Shown: positions 62,094 to 64,000 of the stretch, piece by piece
How positions within the stretch are numbered: position 1 is the stretch's first letter
Layout of the letters: each line of letters starts with the position of its first letter
Source: Polymorphobacter multimanifer
Lineage (GTDB): Bacteria; Pseudomonadota; Alphaproteobacteria; Sphingomonadales; Sphingomonadaceae
Assembly: GCF_014205635.1 (NCBI RefSeq)
Contig: NZ_JACIIV010000020.1
Location: 1-64,000, forward strand
Length of the DNA: 64,000 nucleotides
Direction of reading: 5' to 3'
The notes under the pieces: model-generated
Told to the model about the DNA's origin: nothing
The model's database searches: none
The model's input: the letters and a program-made list of their open reading frames with translations, nothing else
Translations under genes and position numbers: made by a program

Positions 62094-63998
62094 TCAGCTC
62101 GCAACGGCGAGCGCGCGAGCGACCGGCTGCGGCGCCGGCGCACGATGGCGGCCGGAATATTCGGGCACGAGGACGCGCAACGCATCGTCCATGTCGGAGA
62201 CACTGCCGTGGCGCGCCGCGTGGAGAACGCGCGCCAGGGCGGTATCCAGCATCTCGAGGCTGCACGCGCGCGCTCGTGCAAGACTGGCCTTGGGAAAGGG
62301 TGCCGGCACCAGATCTTCCTCACTGTGTGCCAGTTCCTCATAGAGCTTCTCGCCCGGCCGCAGTCCGACATAGTCGATCGCGATGTCTTCATTGGGGCGC
62401 AACCCATGCAACTGGATCATGCGAATGGCCAGATCGACAATGCGGATCGGCGAGCCCATGTCGAGCACGAAAACCTGGCTCGAAGGCGGCGCTGTCTCCG
62501 CTGTCGCGGCGGTCGCCACGAGGATGAGCTCGCAGGCTTCCGGTATCGTCATGAAATAGCGGGTGATGTCGCGGTGGGTGATGGTGATCGGCCCGCCGGC
62601 AGCGATCTGCTGGCGAAACAACGGAACCACCGAACCCGCCGAATCGAGAACGTTGCCGAAGCGGACGCAGGCATAGCGTGTTGCCGACGCCCTGCGATCG
62701 CGCGCCTCGTCGAGCGACTGGCAGATGATCTCGGCCCAGCGCTTGGTGCAGCCCATCACGCTGGTCGGGTTGACGGCCTTGTCGGTGGACACCAGCGTCA
62801 TGATCTCGGCGCCATAGTCTGCAGCCAGCGTGGCCACATTGTGGGTACCCAGGATGTTGGTGAGGATTGCCTGGTCGAGGTGCGTCTCCATGAGCGGCAC
62901 ATGCTTGAGCGCTGCTGCATGAAGCACGATGGCCGGCCGGTGCCGATCGAAGATATGGGCGAGCAATTGCCGATCGCGAACGTCGCAAAGGGCCGTGATG
63001 CGCTTCACATGCGGGAAGCGCTGGCTCATCTGGAGATCGATCTGATAAAGATTGAACTCGCATGACTCGACAAGGATGATGCTGTCCGGCTTGTGGACGG
63101 CGATCTGGCGCACGAGCTCGGACCCGATCGACCCCCCTGCCCCGGTGACGAGCACGGTCTTGCCGTGCAGATATGCAGGCGCTCGCGAGCCCTGGATGGA
63201 AATCTGGTCCCGATGCAGGATATCCTCGATCGACACTGCCTTCACCGCATCGCCGAGGCGTGACGGCTCGACGAGGCTGAGCAAGCTCGGCAGGCGGCAC
63301 AGCAGGAGGCCATGCTCCGCCGCCGCCGCGAGTGCGGCCGCCAGTTCGTCCGGCCGCTCGATGTCACCCGCAACGATCAGGCGCTTCACGTCATGCTGCT
63401 TTGCTCGGAGGCGGTGGAGAGTCGCGCCAAGCATTTCGAGCGATCCCGCCGAGTCGACGCCCTGGAGCCGCTTGCCTGCCAGTCCGCGATTGTCGTGGAG
63501 GAAGCCGACGACACGGTAGCGGGTGCCGTCGGCCGCCATCTTGATGAACTGTTCGGCCCGCCGGCGACTGCCATAGACAAGCACGGGCTCGACTTCGGCC
63601 GGGGCTGCTGCGTTTCGTCCGCCCTGCCACTCGAGCCAGAGGCGCAGCATCAACCGCGGTGCTGACCAGCAACAGACATACATGACGGTTCCGCCGAGCA
63701 AGACGCGCGAGAAAGCGACCATGCCGACCTGCATGGCGACGAGCGTGGCTGTGGCGAGGGCCACCAGCACTGCGGCGATGAGAAGGCCCATGACATTCTG
63801 GAGGGATATCCTGCCCCAGACATGACGGTGTGCGCCGACCATCAACAAGACGATGAAGGCGATGATGACCGAACCGGCAATTGTCAGCCCCAGGCCTTCG
63901 ACATTCTTCCAGTTGAGCACAACTTGCAGGAGAGCGATCTGCCCCAGCACCAGGAGCATCAGATCGCATGCCATCCCGGATCGGCGTCGCCCGGCCAA
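62094..63998 (-). CDS. PglF/CapD-type nucleotide-sugar 4,6-dehydratase/epimerase, 5' end at window edge
   Basis: At least 634 residues. Four membrane helices (to about residue 115) precede a CoA-binding-like domain and an extended SDR domain with VTGAGGSIGS (about 283-291). STDKAVNPTSVMG (about 403-415) has the Thr-Asp-Lys triad of UDP-GlcNAc 4,6-dehydratases, with Met in place of the usual Tyr, as in PglF. It would make the UDP-4-keto sugar for the PglE- and PglD-like enzymes. The frame remains open to the edge with only TTG 63998; Met at 63974 is inside the first helix, so the true start may lie outside the window. Confidence 0.88.
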   Translation of the reverse strand: MAGRRRSGMACDLMLLVLGQIALLQVVLNWKNVEGLGLTIAGSVIIAFIVLLMVGAHRHVWGRISLQNVMGLLIAAVLVALATATLVAMQVGMVAFSRVLLGGTVMYVCCWSAPRLMLRLWLEWQGGRNAAAPAEVEPVLVYGSRRRAEQFIKMAADGTRYRVVGFLHDNRGLAGKRLQGVDSAGSLEMLGATLHRLRAKQHDVKRLIVAGDIERPDELAAALAAAAEHGLLLCRLPSLLSLVEPSRLGDAVKAVSIEDILHRDQISIQGSRAPAYLHGKTVLVTGAGGSIGSELVRQIAVHKPDSIILVESCEFNLYQIDLQMSQRFPHVKRITALCDVRDRQLLAHIFDRHRPAIVLHAAALKHVPLMETHLDQAILTNILGTHNVATLAADYGAEIMTLVSTDKAVNPTSVMGCTKRWAEIICQSLDEARDRRASATRYACVRFGNVLDSAGSVVPLFRQQIAAGGPITITHRDITRYFMTIPEACELILVATAATAETAPPSSQVFVLDMGSPIRIVDLAIRMIQLHGLRPNEDIAIDYVGLRPGEKLYEELAHSEEDLVPAPFPKASLARARACSLEMLDTALARVLHAARHGSVSDMDDALRVLVPEYSGRHRAPAPQPVARALAVAS

Positions 63999-64000
63999 TG

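Overview
The window is GC-rich bacterial chromosome with a gene set typical of Alphaproteobacteria, most likely a sphingomonad (order Sphingomonadales). Indicators are a MucR-type regulator, a Fur lacking C-terminal CxxC pairs, a double cold-shock-domain protein, a ubiquinol-cytochrome c chaperone next to a YceD/DUF177 protein, a DUF1838 protein, a large TonB-dependent receptor and a Gum/Wzc-type exopolysaccharide locus. Gene starts were set from ribosome binding sites, overlaps with the upstream stop codon and conserved N-termini. No rRNA, tRNA, CRISPR array, integrase or transposase was recognised by eye.

Layout. (1) 1-6294: a short-chain dehydrogenase and its divergent TetR regulator around a near-perfect operator, tadA, a glycine-rich double cold-shock protein, a TIGR02186/TSUP pair and a cation:proton antiporter. 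(2) 6295-12100: an inverted pair of intergenic palindromic repeats, a DUF1838 protein, and a CoA-dependent catabolic operon (MaoC-like hydratase, acyl-CoA dehydrogenase, two CaiB/BaiF CoA-transferases) interrupted by one strikingly AT-rich gene of unknown function. (3) 12131-22581: housekeeping genes, including nfuA, tsaB-rimI, mucR, fur, plsC and the conserved miaB-phoH-ybeY-corC run. (4) 22636-30636: a minus-strand operon of TonB receptor, MFS carrier, Tat-exported nitrilase-fold protein with altered catalytic residues, methyltransferase and small helical protein, divergent from a DUF1330 gene and a membrane protein. Its control region carries the same 13-base palindromic word found between DUF1838 and the MaoC operon. 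(5) 30776-37576: bamE, the cytochrome bc1 chaperone, DUF177, HMG-CoA lyase, an SMP-30 lactonase, rmuC, DUF3667 and ssb. (6) 38018-64000: an orphan FixJ-like response regulator followed by a large exopolysaccharide locus that runs off the right edge.

How the genes work together. The polysaccharide locus has export and chain-length proteins (GumB- and GumC/Wzc-like), a Wzx flippase, two Wzy/ligase-type proteins, four glycosyltransferases, a PglC-like phosphosugar transferase, PglD- and PglE-like modifying enzymes, a PglF/CapD-like dehydratase, a pyruvyltransferase, an O-acyltransferase, a TylF-like methyltransferase, and a HAD/nucleotidyltransferase/kinase module. This is consistent with a Wzx/Wzy-dependent polymer started by a diacetyl-bacillosamine-like sugar and decorated with pyruvyl, acyl and possibly phospho-linked groups; the chemistry is inferred. 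The shared palindrome in regions 2 and 4 suggests that the TonB/MFS uptake operon and the CoA-dependent degradation operon answer to one regulator. That would form a split, undescribed substrate-uptake and catabolism regulon.
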